From positions 62,001 to 126,000 of the forward strand of contig JAVBVS010000009.1 in NCBI GenBank assembly GCA_036677805.1: a DNA stretch of 64,000 nt, written 5' to 3'. Within the stretch, counting starts at the first letter, position 1, and the number at the start of each line of letters is the position of its first letter. The position numbers and the translations under genes are program-made. The stretch is from SIG78 sp036677805. Its GTDB lineage: Bacteria > Verrucomicrobiota > Lentisphaeria > Victivallales > Victivallaceae. Shown piece after piece: positions 34,412-42,998 of this stretch. The notes below the pieces were generated by a model. It was given only the letters and a program-made list of their open reading frames with translations, ran no database searches and was not told where the DNA came from.

Positions 34412-34729
34412 TTATCCTTCTGAAAGATTATCCGGATTTTCGTGCCGCGATTCAATCGCCTGTTCCAAGCATTCCAGCATACGATTCTTTTCCTGAATAT
34501 CTTCTCGAAGTTCAGTAAGCCGACGCAACGCATAGTCGTTCCACATCTCCGGCTCAGAATCCGGCATGACAATTACACCTGAGGTTGGTGGCGTCATGAC
34601 AATTAGTGCAAGCAATTCATCAAAATCACATTGAAGGTATTTTTTGCATTCGTCCCTTTTATCGTCGATTTCATTGATTCCGATTCGATTAAGATAGCCC
34701 TCGTATTTATAGCATGTTCCCCAGCTCAT
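34412..34729 (-). CDS. hypothetical protein, last gene of phosphoesterase operon
   Basis: A 105-residue acidic protein. It starts MSWGTCYKYEGYLNRIGINEI, and its second half is a predicted coiled coil (RRLTELREDIQEKNRMLECLEQAIESR). The ATG overlaps the stop of the 88-residue gene (ATGA). It is the eighth and last member of the tightly coupled minus-strand operon. No family recognised. Confidence 0.7.
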   Translation of the reverse strand: MSWGTCYKYEGYLNRIGINEIDDKRDECKKYLQCDFDELLALIVMTPPTSGVIVMPDSEPEMWNDYALRRLTELREDIQEKNRMLECLEQAIESRHENPDNLSEG

Positions 34730-34992
34730 TTATCATCCTCCTGATAATCCTGCCAAAATTTCAAGAAGTTGCTCCACGTTGTCTTATCGCATGCGTCTCC
34801 ATACCATCCTTCGGCGAGGCATTCTGACGTTTCCTTGACAAAAATCGTTTTTGCTCGCAGTGTAAATTCCTTGGCATGTTTCATTATTTCCTCACTCACT
34901 GTGTCCGGCATATATGAACGACGCCCTAATGCATATCGGAATGCTCCGAAATAGATTAATTCCTCGGAGTCAGTTAGTTTTTTCTGACGCAT
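34726..34992 (-). CDS. hypothetical protein of phosphoesterase operon
   Basis: An 88-residue helical protein (MRQKKLTDSEELIYFGAFRYALGRRS start; TWSNFLKFWQDYQEDDK end). The ATG at 34992 with AGGAGAGG upstream lies 23 bases inside the 3' end of the phosphoesterase gene, so the two are translationally coupled. Its aromatic- and tryptophan-rich C-terminus suggests a protein-binding surface. No family recognised. Confidence 0.7.
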   Translation of the reverse strand: MRQKKLTDSEELIYFGAFRYALGRRSYMPDTVSEEIMKHAKEFTLRAKTIFVKETSECLAEGWYGDACDKTTWSNFLKFWQDYQEDDK

Positions 34993-36217
34993 TTTTTTCT
35001 GCCTCTCCTTGGCTGGATGTTTTATCCTGTGAGTATAAATATTGGTAAAAATCAAGATAGGACTTTGTCAGCTCAGGAAAGGTTTTCTTCGTGCAATCAC
35101 AGCACGAAATGAATAATTCCAGCATGCGAGGGTAGCCGAATGTATGCAGCATCCGCTCATAAGTGTCGCCGATCATTTCCGTATCTGTCAGCTTGCCGGA
35201 GATGATTTGCTTTGCAATCGGCAATACAGCGGTATACTCATCTACGCAAAACTTCATGGTTCGTCTACACAGGTCAAATAATTTGTAATTTTCCCCTTTG
35301 TATCGATTCTCAAAGAATGTCTTTCCACGCATCTCATACGAGAATGTTTTCCCGGACCAGTCCAAAATTGCATATCCTTTATCAGCGTCCGGCAGATTGA
35401 TATGCCGAATGGACTGCTCTTTTTCCTTCGGGTCAAAAAACTTTAGGGTGTCTTCCGCCGGATATATCGACAGAAGTTTTCGATAGGTCTCTCGAAGCCG
35501 AAACATACATCGACTGTTTGTCTCGCCAGTTTCTCCATCGGGATATCCCATGTGTCCACTGATGGTCATCGTTGCTCCAATTTGCCATGCCAACAACTCA
35601 AGGAATGGTTCGACCAGCGGACTGACGTGTGTCACCAAAACTTTTGGTTTGTCCGGCGCAAGATTGCGTGCGGTTTCCAGCAGGGACAGATACTGCGCCA
35701 AGACACTTGTTGGACGGCAACGCGCACCAGGAAGAGTTTTGTATCCTTGAGTAAACGCTTTTCCCGGAGTACAGTTCCCTCCGAGACCCAGCAGAACGAA
35801 TTCGCCGAGGTCAACAGCCGTTCGGTCATGGAGCATATGCAGATATGGAATCGGTTTTTTTATCATCCGCAAAGCGACATTTGCATCGTCGTGATTTCCC
35901 CAGATGGCATACACTGGCCAGCCAAATTCTCGCCCGCCATCAAGAAACTCATGAAAAGTCCCCAGCAGGTTATGCTCTTTAATCACCTTTTCCCAGACAG
36001 ATGCACCCGCTTTCAGCACTTGTGTTTTCTCGCCTTCTGGCAAATCGGAGTGTTTGACCTGCAAATACAACTCTCGCTGATTCATGCCGTCAATGCTCGC
36101 GTCATCGTAAAAGCCGAAATCTCCAGCGTGAATACAGACATCGGCCTTGGCATGTTCTGCGTATTCCTGTATTCGATCAACATGTCCATGTGTATCTGAT
36201 ATAAGTAGTACTCTCAC
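34970..36217 (-). CDS. calcineurin-like metallophosphoesterase with helical C-terminal domain
   Basis: A 415-residue protein. The dinuclear metal site is complete: ISDTHGH (residue 6), HAGDFGFY (31), IWGNHDDAN (about 107), VTHVSP (about 198) and SGHMGYP (about 222). It hydrolyses a phosphoester; a nucleic-acid or nucleotide substrate is only a guess. Residues about 270-400 form an alpha-helical extension not found in the minimal enzyme (KLFDLCRRTMKFCVDEYTAV...), possibly a substrate or partner domain. The ATG overlaps the preceding HAD gene stop region by four bases. Confidence 0.88.
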   Translation of the reverse strand: MRVLLISDTHGHVDRIQEYAEHAKADVCIHAGDFGFYDDASIDGMNQRELYLQVKHSDLPEGEKTQVLKAGASVWEKVIKEHNLLGTFHEFLDGGREFGWPVYAIWGNHDDANVALRMIKKPIPYLHMLHDRTAVDLGEFVLLGLGGNCTPGKAFTQGYKTLPGARCRPTSVLAQYLSLLETARNLAPDKPKVLVTHVSPLVEPFLELLAWQIGATMTISGHMGYPDGETGETNSRCMFRLRETYRKLLSIYPAEDTLKFFDPKEKEQSIRHINLPDADKGYAILDWSGKTFSYEMRGKTFFENRYKGENYKLFDLCRRTMKFCVDEYTAVLPIAKQIISGKLTDTEMIGDTYERMLHTFGYPRMLELFISCCDCTKKTFPELTKSYLDFYQYLYSQDKTSSQGEAEKNASEKTN

Positions 36218-36711
36218 TTTGCCTCCTCCAAAAACCTTCGCACTTCCCGATCTATTGCGTCCGTGTATCCTTTATAAAAAGAGGTTTGAAAGAAGCGACC
36301 GCTCTTGGTGCTGTAATTTGCTTTTATCTCATCGTCAAGGATTACATAACGCTCTACTGTAAAACCGCAATTCAGTAAATAATATCGTATCTCATCCGCC
36401 CGTGTCATACCATCCGCTTCCCCGTTAGGTGTAAACCCAACCAGTTTCTCTCCCGGCAAAAACCGGTTTGATAGCAGTTCGCGGAAATCCTCAACGGTTT
36501 TTCCGCACCTCCATGTGGATGTCGATACAATCTGGAGGTCAAAGTCAAGCACAAGTTTTGACACACTGGCAGCCAGTATCGGATCGACATAATACAGATC
36601 GAACCGGTCAGCCGGGTTTGACCAGCGGTCACTGTATTTGTGTCGGTCTGGCTTTGCATTGTCCGAACCTTTATTGACCACACCGTCCATATCAAGAAAC
36701 AACAGCTTCAT
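36214..36711 (-). CDS. HAD-superfamily phosphatase, HAD_SAK-like
   Basis: A 165-residue HAD protein. Motif I is LLFLDMDGVVN (residues 3-13, nucleophile and acid Asp). Motif II is IVSTSTWR (about 62). VILDDEIKA (about 120) carries the motif IV acidic pair. The S-T-W-R after motif II and the D-M-D-G-V-V-N start are like the HAD domains of Swiss-army-knife RNA-repair proteins, which remove or transfer phosphate at RNA ends. This family link is from memory of the motifs. ATG at 36711 overlaps the previous gene's stop. Confidence 0.82.
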   Translation of the reverse strand: MKLLFLDMDGVVNKGSDNAKPDRHKYSDRWSNPADRFDLYYVDPILAASVSKLVLDFDLQIVSTSTWRCGKTVEDFRELLSNRFLPGEKLVGFTPNGEADGMTRADEIRYYLLNCGFTVERYVILDDEIKANYSTKSGRFFQTSFYKGYTDAIDREVRRFLEEAK

Positions 36712-37079
36712 TTTTCCATCGTTCCAATCTCTTCTTGAAGCAGTATCCACAAATCATGGAACGAATTCCCCTGATGCTTCTTTTCGTCAACATACCATAC
36801 GAATGGTTTCCCGGCATCCAATGATTCCAATGCCCATTCAATGGTCGTTTCTCCGCAAGTATTCTTTTTCAAGCCAAGAATTCGCTCGATATGAGAAATG
36901 ATTCCACCACATGATTTAAAAATCTCATTTACGGTATTCGAATTAATATCAAATCCGATGGCAATGAGTGCATCGGCTTGTTCCAGCAGATATTTGCGCA
37001 GATTCAGCAATTCAGAGAAAAGAGCTTCGTCTATAGCACATGCGGATGACCGTTGTGGTACTTTATCAGCTTTCTTCAT
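36708..37079 (-). CDS. hypothetical protein of phosphoesterase operon
   Basis: A 123-residue protein. The N-terminal half is helical (EALFSELLNLRKYLLEQADAL), and the C-terminal half is rich in tryptophan (IEWALESLDAG, FVWYVDEKKHQG, FHDLWILLQEE). No known family. It overlaps the gene before by 14 bases and the HAD gene after it by four, so it is a fixed member of the operon. Confidence 0.7.
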   Translation of the reverse strand: MKKADKVPQRSSACAIDEALFSELLNLRKYLLEQADALIAIGFDINSNTVNEIFKSCGGIISHIERILGLKKNTCGETTIEWALESLDAGKPFVWYVDEKKHQGNSFHDLWILLQEEIGTMEK

Positions 37080-37518
37080 TTTTCAGCTCCAATAAAATTT
37101 CAACTACCTTGTTCCATCCAGATGGCTTCGCACATGATTTTACATACCAGTTTCCATCACGGAATACATACACATAATCTCCAAGAAAGTTTTTCTGGAC
37201 GTAATCAGCCAGCTTATCGGCGGAATTCCATTTTTGTGGCGGACGGTAGTCCTCTCCACGGTCACGATGATAGGCCACACATCCGCTTGGGTGAGGGATG
37301 CGTAAAAGCACGGCAACCATTTCGTTCGGTATTTGCTCTAACAACTCTCCGACTGATGATAGCGCCCCCAAGGACAGCAATTTTTCTACTCTCTCGGATG
37401 TCGAATAGGACTGAACAAGAACAGTTCCCACGCCAGTGACATATCCATCATGATGGCAGTACACGGAACGAACAGTTCCATTTGCATCCTCAACGGCAAT
37501 TTGGCATCGTGTAGACAT
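37066..37518 (-). CDS. phage/plasmid-type hypothetical protein, paralogue 3
   Basis: A 150-residue member of the family also found at 23157-23534 and 45045-45437. It shares MSTRCQIAVED, VYCHHDGYVTGVG, VAYHRDRGED and YVYVFRDGNWYV. Its central insertion (LLRIPHPSG) makes it longer than the other two. Here the gene is embedded in the phosphoesterase operon, one base after the stop of the metallophosphoesterase gene. The H-H-D-x-Y and YHRD motifs are invariant among the three copies and are candidates for a functional site. Confidence 0.8.
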   Translation of the reverse strand: MSTRCQIAVEDANGTVRSVYCHHDGYVTGVGTVLVQSYSTSERVEKLLSLGALSSVGELLEQIPNEMVAVLLRIPHPSGCVAYHRDRGEDYRPPQKWNSADKLADYVQKNFLGDYVYVFRDGNWYVKSCAKPSGWNKVVEILLELKNEES

Positions 37519-37519
37519 T

Positions 37520-38293
37520 TTAACATTCCACAGTATAATGTTGCAATCGCCCATAATCACTGCCGACATTTACGCCCATAAAGCCGGGAACGACTTCACC
37601 GATGACACGTCGATGTGTATGTCCGCAAACCAAATAATTCTTAAAACGCATGTCAAAAGGCAAATCATGAACAAGATCCTTCATCCCGCTGTAGAAGTTG
37701 TATCGGCTGGGCGCATGACCATTCAGTGATTCGTGAGGCAGATGATGGGTGCAGAGAACTGTCGAAATACCGGGTTTGATTTTTGCCGTTATCATGTCAA
37801 TATAATAGCGGTTGAATTCCTGATATCGCGTTTCAATATCCGTAATATATCCATCGTTCCAGCCCTCCCACGGGGTTATTTTCTGATCGTCGCGGTAGCG
37901 CATGGAACCATCAAAAAATAAGGTACCGCCAACAAAATTGGCACCGGACATTTCTACTCCTCCAATGAGGTCAAGAAAATAGAGATTTCGATTTGTTTCG
38001 GTCTGCGCTTTTAGCTTTTCCAAAGTTTTCTCGAATGTGCTTCCCCAGAATTCATGATTTCCAAGCGTTAGTGCCATGGGGATACCATCAGGGACAATTA
38101 TTCTCAACAAGGATGAAAGTAGACGGATTTGCAGTGGAGAAACCGTATCTCCCGTTAACGCTATCGTATCGGGGTTTTCGTCAACGATAAGAGATTTTAC
38201 TTCTTGCAGGAATAGTGACGGGCTATTGTTATCAATGGTCTGAATGACATCATTTTGACGCAGATGCAGGTCTGAAAGACACAATAGTTTCAT
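37520..38293 (-). CDS. calcineurin-like metallophosphoesterase
   Basis: A 257-residue compact phosphoesterase with every motif: CLSDLHLRQ (residue 5), ALTGDTVSP (about 44), LTLGNHEFWG (about 76), CTHHLPHE (about 165) and VCGHTHRRV (about 222). Length and motif order are those of single-domain metallophosphatases. It is the second enzyme of this type in the operon. The start overlaps the preceding gene (ATGA), and the stop is one base from the next start. Confidence 0.9.
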   Translation of the reverse strand: MKLLCLSDLHLRQNDVIQTIDNNSPSLFLQEVKSLIVDENPDTIALTGDTVSPLQIRLLSSLLRIIVPDGIPMALTLGNHEFWGSTFEKTLEKLKAQTETNRNLYFLDLIGGVEMSGANFVGGTLFFDGSMRYRDDQKITPWEGWNDGYITDIETRYQEFNRYYIDMITAKIKPGISTVLCTHHLPHESLNGHAPSRYNFYSGMKDLVHDLPFDMRFKNYLVCGHTHRRVIGEVVPGFMGVNVGSDYGRLQHYTVEC

Positions 38294-38964
38294 TTTCTTT
38301 TCTCCTGTGGCGGTTTCCGAAACGAATATTTGCCAGTAAATCCGTGCGATTCCGCCTTAAGTTTGTCAGTGATGTTAATGCTTGGGTCTTGCGGTTCGAC
38401 CATGTCATTGAATAGAAAACGCTCCAGTTCCTGAAATGTCCAGAACGGATCATGAATCTTTTGGAAATCCAATTCTTTCAGGCTGGGATTCAGCGTTATT
38501 CTGAATTGTCCATAGCGTTCTCGAACCAGAGTCAGAATGGGTGTCTTATATTTGAGATTCAGAGTCTTGTACATGGCAGGAAGGTCAAGCGCAAATAACC
38601 GTTTCACCTTGCTCCAGTGATATCCGTATCTCTTTGGTGAGAACGGCTCGCCTGTCACTTCCGTGAACTTTTGGCGAAGACTTCCGGACTCGTATCCCAG
38701 CGCATCGAGACTTTCCCAGTATGGGATTAAGCGCCCGCAAAAAACGAGGACGTTTAACCCGACATCATAATCTGTGGAATAGTAGTTTCCGTGCCTGACA
38801 TACCAAGAGTCCGTTCCAATGACAGGAATGGATTTCCAGTCGTATTTGAAATCCGGGTCATTTTTATCAATATCAACAACAGAGGTTCGACGAGTCCAGA
38901 TTTGCGTGTCTGCCCCGTCGCTCAGTCCGTCATAGTAATCATGAAAGTCACTGATTATTCTCAT
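38290..38964 (-). CDS. hypothetical protein, first gene of phosphoesterase operon
   Basis: A 224-residue protein beginning MRIISDFHDYYDGLSDGAD. The start recalls the ISDxH site of phosphoesterases but lacks the remaining metal motifs. A middle segment (GLNVLVFCGRLIPYWESL) and a C-terminal FHDPFWTFQELERFLF-like block (DPFWTFQELERFLFNDM) are conserved-looking. I have seen this opening in phage-borne uncharacterised proteins, but can assign no activity. The 12-bp inverted repeat at 39022-39071 lies about 60 bases upstream. Confidence 0.75.
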   Translation of the reverse strand: MRIISDFHDYYDGLSDGADTQIWTRRTSVVDIDKNDPDFKYDWKSIPVIGTDSWYVRHGNYYSTDYDVGLNVLVFCGRLIPYWESLDALGYESGSLRQKFTEVTGEPFSPKRYGYHWSKVKRLFALDLPAMYKTLNLKYKTPILTLVRERYGQFRITLNPSLKELDFQKIHDPFWTFQELERFLFNDMVEPQDPSINITDKLKAESHGFTGKYSFRKPPQEKRK

Positions 38965-39021
38965 TTAGTCTACAGTTTTACTCCTATAAAAAGATACATC
39001 TTTGCAATTCGAATAGCAACC

Positions 39022-39071
39022 GATGTATTACAATTCTCTCCTATCCCGTTAAGCATTTTTTGTAATACATC
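39022..39071. repeat. 12-bp perfect inverted repeat upstream of the phosphoesterase operon
   Basis: GATGTATTACAA (39022-39033) and TTGTAATACATC (39060-39071) are exact reverse complements with a 26-base spacer. A further partial copy, GATACATC, lies at about 38991. Position between the transposase 3' end and the operon start allows an operator, a terminator stem without a U-run, or the footprint of an insertion. Confidence 0.6.
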
Positions 39072-39118
39072 GTCCCAATCCCATAGCTTTTCGGTTTTTT
39101 CTGCATGATAGCAAGTGA

Positions 39119-40345
39119 TTACGCCATTGCGGAACGCTGTTCGCCAAAATCAGAAGCCCCATCATCACCGCCATTACGCTTTATTCTCCGATAGGATTTC
39201 AGAAGTCCGCCAAGACGGGAAAACTCATGAACGACTCCGTCCGGCGGTTGCGGCCATGGTTTTATCATTTGCCAGCCGATACCGCTATGCGGCCGTTCGT
39301 GATTATAGTATTCCAGCCATTGATGCACAACATACCGCAACTGAGACTCTGATGTCAAAATAACGTGATTGAGGCATTCGGTTTTGAATGTCTTTATAAA
39401 CGATTCAATGTGACCGTTCAGTTCCGGTGACCTGCGAGGCAATTTCCGTGATGTAATGCCGATGGACGAAAGCACCGAATCGAATCCCGTTCCAAACAAA
39501 TAATCGCCATCGTGAATGAGGTATTCCTTTCCCAAAAGTTTTCCCTCCCACATATCGCACATATTTCTGGCAACTTGGGTCACCCACATTCCGTCCGGGT
39601 CATGGACAATTCCCCCCAGACAAACCTCTCGGGTGGAAATATCCTCAAAAAAGAGCATGTGGTATCTCATCAGCCCACCGGGAGCAAGGATTTCGGTTGT
39701 AGCAAAATCACAGGACGAGGTTATCTCCCGATGGGCGTCAATAAAAGTTTTCCAGCTGTGTTTGCAATTGCCGTCCGGGTCTGGAACAATGCCGTGATTT
39801 TTTAAAATACGTTTTACGGAATATTCACTGACATCATAGCCGAGATACTGGAGATAGGCGGCAATTCGCTTGAAACCCCAGTAGCGGTTTGATTTTGAAA
39901 TATACACGATAATATCGACAACATTCGGAGGCAGTTCTTTCGGACCGCGATGTCTTTGACCCGGTGCGACACTGTTGTATTTGCTGCCGACCAAATCAAG
40001 ATACCATTTTCGAACAGTACTGGGTGCGAATGTATTTTCGATTTGTGAAAGGATATACTCGTTGAGCCGTTCTCCGGCTTGTGCTAAACGGCGCTTCTGG
40101 TCATCATCCAGCTGTGGCTTTTTGTTCCCTGTCGCTTTCTGAAGCATTTCCTCGTATATATGCAACTTCTCATCCATATATGCGATTGAATTTTCAAGAT
40201 TGAGCAAAAGCGATTGCGTGTCTCCATCCGTAATTTCCTTCATAAAAGAACACAGATGCTTCATGGCCTCTGTCGGCTTTATTTTCCCGACACGTTCAAG
40301 CGATGGCGTTTCATTACTTTGTGAGGTTTCGTTTTCCGGGTTCAT
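39119..40345 (-). CDS. DDE integrase/transposase (rve core)
   Basis: A 408-residue protein with a C-terminal integrase core. The DDE residues are visible as SCDFATTEIL (about residue 213), LIHDGDYLFG (about 283) and NGHIESFIKTFKTECLNH (about 325). The GWQMIKPWPQP tail follows, and an HTH-like N-terminal segment (YWGFKRIAAYLQYLGYDVSEYSVKRIL) lies near 150. No terminal inverted repeats were found, so this may be a domesticated or larger-element integrase rather than a simple IS. A same-direction XRE gene precedes it by 12 bases. Confidence 0.85.
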   Translation of the reverse strand: MNPENETSQSNETPSLERVGKIKPTEAMKHLCSFMKEITDGDTQSLLLNLENSIAYMDEKLHIYEEMLQKATGNKKPQLDDDQKRRLAQAGERLNEYILSQIENTFAPSTVRKWYLDLVGSKYNSVAPGQRHRGPKELPPNVVDIIVYISKSNRYWGFKRIAAYLQYLGYDVSEYSVKRILKNHGIVPDPDGNCKHSWKTFIDAHREITSSCDFATTEILAPGGLMRYHMLFFEDISTREVCLGGIVHDPDGMWVTQVARNMCDMWEGKLLGKEYLIHDGDYLFGTGFDSVLSSIGITSRKLPRRSPELNGHIESFIKTFKTECLNHVILTSESQLRYVVHQWLEYYNHERPHSGIGWQMIKPWPQPPDGVVHEFSRLGGLLKSYRRIKRNGGDDGASDFGEQRSAMA

Positions 40346-40357
40346 TTACTTCTCCAA

Positions 40358-41014
40358 TTACTTTTCCGGCAATTCAAGGGTGATGTTATATTTTCGCAAT
40401 AAGGCATGGTATAATGCCCGTTTCATATCACGCAACGCAGCGAGTTGTGTTTTCTGATACGGTTCAGGCTTTCTGATTCCATCCTCCCATAATTTGATGG
40501 TAAAATCTGGAACGCCAAGCAATAATGCCAGTTGAGCTTCCGTCAAGCCACGTTTCAACCGAATATTTCGTATCCGTTCTTTATTGAAACAGGGCCGTCT
40601 ATGATAGTTCGGATTGACATCGGTTGGAAGTTCACTCGCCGCTGGTTGCGGAACTATTTTCGCATTTTCCGGTTCTTCCGTATCGGGAGGCATTTCATCA
40701 TGATTGCGCTCATCGTTTTGGGCCATTTTGAGAATATCCGCCTTTTTGATGGGAACATCTTTACCTTTGCTTCGCTGATGTTTAACCGTCGCAACGGCGT
40801 CCGGATGTTTCAGCATCTCCATTTGTTCCTGCATCGCCTGTATGATGTGTTTCTGATCGGAGAAAATGCTGATGAACGGCTTGATATGTTTTTCCGCCAA
40901 TGACCGGACTTTTTCGTCGGCTTCTTTTTCGAGCCATTCCTCTGCAATAGTCCGCATAACCTTTTTGGCGATTCGATGAATTTCGCCTTCGATAATTTCC
41001 TCAATGCTTGGCAT
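40358..41014 (-). CDS. XRE-domain protein paired with the integrase
   Basis: A 218-residue protein. The N-terminal 90 residues are helical and charged (EEIIEGEIHRIAKKVMRTIAEEW), the middle is a low-complexity acidic/proline linker, and the C-terminus is an HTH of the putative-transcription-regulator type (RGLTEAQLALLLGVPDFTIKLWEDG). It ends 12 bases before the integrase gene. Regulation of the integrase, or partnering with it, is inferred from position. Confidence 0.75.
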   Translation of the reverse strand: MPSIEEIIEGEIHRIAKKVMRTIAEEWLEKEADEKVRSLAEKHIKPFISIFSDQKHIIQAMQEQMEMLKHPDAVATVKHQRSKGKDVPIKKADILKMAQNDERNHDEMPPDTEEPENAKIVPQPAASELPTDVNPNYHRRPCFNKERIRNIRLKRGLTEAQLALLLGVPDFTIKLWEDGIRKPEPYQKTQLAALRDMKRALYHALLRKYNITLELPEK

Positions 41015-41196
41015 AGTTGTCCTTCGTTTTTCTGTTAAAATTTTTTCAACAGACTAAAAATACAACAGAACAAGCACCATTTAAAGCAAACGTCAGCGGA
41101 GATTTATCGACTGGAGAAATGTCCCGGACAAAGCAAAAACTGAGCTTAAATCCGGGAAGCAAACATCATTTTAGACAGAGCAGACATCAACAAAAG

Positions 41197-41652
41197 CTAC
41201 TCTTTTTCTGATGGCGCGCTACTACGAAAAAGGGCTTTCCCGTATTCGTAGCATTCGGCTCGCGAGAATGGCTGGGTATCCATCCGACTGTTTAGGATAC
41301 ATATAAGTCCGTCAACAGCAAGCTCCAATCGGAACAATAGGTCGGCAAGCATATTAAGCGTATATTGTTGTCCAGGATGAACAAATGCAAGCGGATTGAC
41401 TTCTTTTCCCGCAAGCAATTCCATGGCGTTCTGACGCAGATATATTCTGCGGTCTTTTTCGGAAAAATCATCGCGTCCCAACTGCCGTTGCTTTTTGCGC
41501 TTTAGATAGACGCGGTTCCTTTCCGTATTTGCTCTGCAACGACATTCCTTCGCAAAGCAAACGCTTTGTTCCGGGTGATTCCATGCATGACTGAATTCCT
41601 TGCCGCAAATACGGCAACGTTTTTTTTGATTGACCGACGGGGTGCGTTTCAT
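41197..41652 (-). CDS. zinc-finger-like hypothetical protein
   Basis: A 151-residue protein. The N-terminus has C-x2-C (KRCRICGKEF) followed by CFAKECRCR, a probable treble-clef or zinc knuckle, then a strongly basic stretch (RVYLKRKKQRQLGR). The C-terminal half is hydrophobic and helical (LNMLADLLFRLELAVDGL). Nucleic-acid binding is likely. No named family. Confidence 0.7.
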   Translation of the reverse strand: MKRTPSVNQKKRCRICGKEFSHAWNHPEQSVCFAKECRCRANTERNRVYLKRKKQRQLGRDDFSEKDRRIYLRQNAMELLAGKEVNPLAFVHPGQQYTLNMLADLLFRLELAVDGLICILNSRMDTQPFSRAECYEYGKALFRSSAPSEKE

Positions 41653-41788
41653 GAGACATTCTCCTATTGGTTGAACGGCAGCATGATCCCACCATGGGAT
41701 GCATGTTACTTCGTTCGCAATAGATGAATGCTCACTCTTTGCCCTCGTTTGTTGGTTGCAACTTCTGTCATTGTTTTTGTCGCCATTA

Positions 41789-42661
41789 TCACGCCAAGTG
41801 CCGCCTGTGATCTTCCAGCAGGGATTGCGATGGCAGGAATCGTTTTGGCATAGTGATTTTATGTCCGCGCAGTTTGCTGAAGTATTCTTGGAATGCCTCG
41901 TTTGTATAGTATTCTTTCAATGACGGGGCGAAAATCAGCCGATAATCCTCGTCAAAGGAAATGAGATGACGGTCAAATGCGGCATCGTAGGTTGCGGACA
42001 GACAAAGCCCGTTTTCCGGATTCATGCGGTTAACTTTGTCATTGGCCCACGCACTGATATGACTGGCGCGCAAGACCTCCGGCATGGGCAATCCGGTCAG
42101 GCAGCATCGGGAATGATAGTTCTGCAACACCATTTTTCGGAACACATCCTGATTTTGCCGAACTTCCACCTCTCGAATTGCGGTTCTACCTTCGGCGGAC
42201 GTGAGAACAATATCGTCATTGTCCAACAGCATTGGCGATGCGGACAACCGCATGGATTCCAAATTTCTTGCAAGGACAGAACCGTCCGTTGCGGAGTCGA
42301 AAGCATTCAGCATCTGCTCCTGGCGTACCGATAGAGACAGAAAACGGGCGAAATCCTTTACCGCTGCGGAACAGAACCCCTGTTTCCAATAGCTTTTGGC
42401 GGATTCGTTTCTGAAAATGCCGCCGTCCGGCTTTTTCTGTTCGTTCTTCACAAGGGCATAAAGTTGCGCCAGCCGTCCATCGTCATGGATATCCCAGACG
42501 GATTCCCCCGGCTGAAGAAAACAACCCGCGCCACGAAGGGCGGCATTCAACTTATTGAGAGCGGTAACGTAGGATGTAGCCGTCCCACTGCCTTTGGCGT
42601 GATTCTCTGCGGAATACAGCAAAAAACGCTGAGCCAATTCATGGTCAAAAGGTTGGCTCAT
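41789..42661 (-). CDS. HNH endonuclease
   Basis: A 290-residue protein starting MSQPFDHELAQRF. The N-terminal two thirds is helical. The C-terminal HNH-type site reads SRCCLTGLPMPEVLRASHISAWAND, then NPENGLCLSATYDAAFD, with the S-H-I and N-x-x-N-G-L-x-L pattern of the HNH_2-like group in restriction proteins. The ATG at 42661 has GGAG eight bases upstream; the frame is open to 42787, but that overlaps the gene before. It would cut DNA, and no methylase partner adjoins it. Confidence 0.85.
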   Translation of the reverse strand: MSQPFDHELAQRFLLYSAENHAKGSGTATSYVTALNKLNAALRGAGCFLQPGESVWDIHDDGRLAQLYALVKNEQKKPDGGIFRNESAKSYWKQGFCSAAVKDFARFLSLSVRQEQMLNAFDSATDGSVLARNLESMRLSASPMLLDNDDIVLTSAEGRTAIREVEVRQNQDVFRKMVLQNYHSRCCLTGLPMPEVLRASHISAWANDKVNRMNPENGLCLSATYDAAFDRHLISFDEDYRLIFAPSLKEYYTNEAFQEYFSKLRGHKITMPKRFLPSQSLLEDHRRHLA

Positions 42662-42749
42662 CAATGTGTCTCCATCATTGACCCGATTTGTACTGGTTTT
42701 AGAGGCGTAAACATTATTTTTCCATGTGATATTCTTGGTCGTGACGCAG

Positions 42750-42998
42750 TTATGACTTTGAATCATCTTGGGTGAATTTTGCTGCATCCATCCGGCCGTC
42801 CTGTTCCATCACAAACAGTCCGGCGATATGCAAGGCGGATTGTCCATAAAGCCCGGTTTCTTCATCTGCATAGTTCGCGGCGGTTTTCGATTCATAAAAA
42901 CGCTGTAACGCCTCGCCCTCAGCTATGCCGTAATAACAGCAAATCAGTCTGACAATTTCCGGGATGACGGTTGCCCGAACCAAATTATGTTCAATCAT
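42750..42998 (-). CDS. small partner protein of DUF3990 cassette
   Basis: An 82-residue protein with NLVRATVIPEIVRLICCYYGIAEGEAL and the TGLYGQSALHIAGLFVME block typical of the small proteins flanking DUF3990 toxins. It overlaps the DUF3990 gene by eight bases and is translated after it. An antitoxin or accessory role is inferred from the cassette order. Confidence 0.75.
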   Translation of the reverse strand: MIEHNLVRATVIPEIVRLICCYYGIAEGEALQRFYESKTAANYADEETGLYGQSALHIAGLFVMEQDGRMDAAKFTQDDSKS

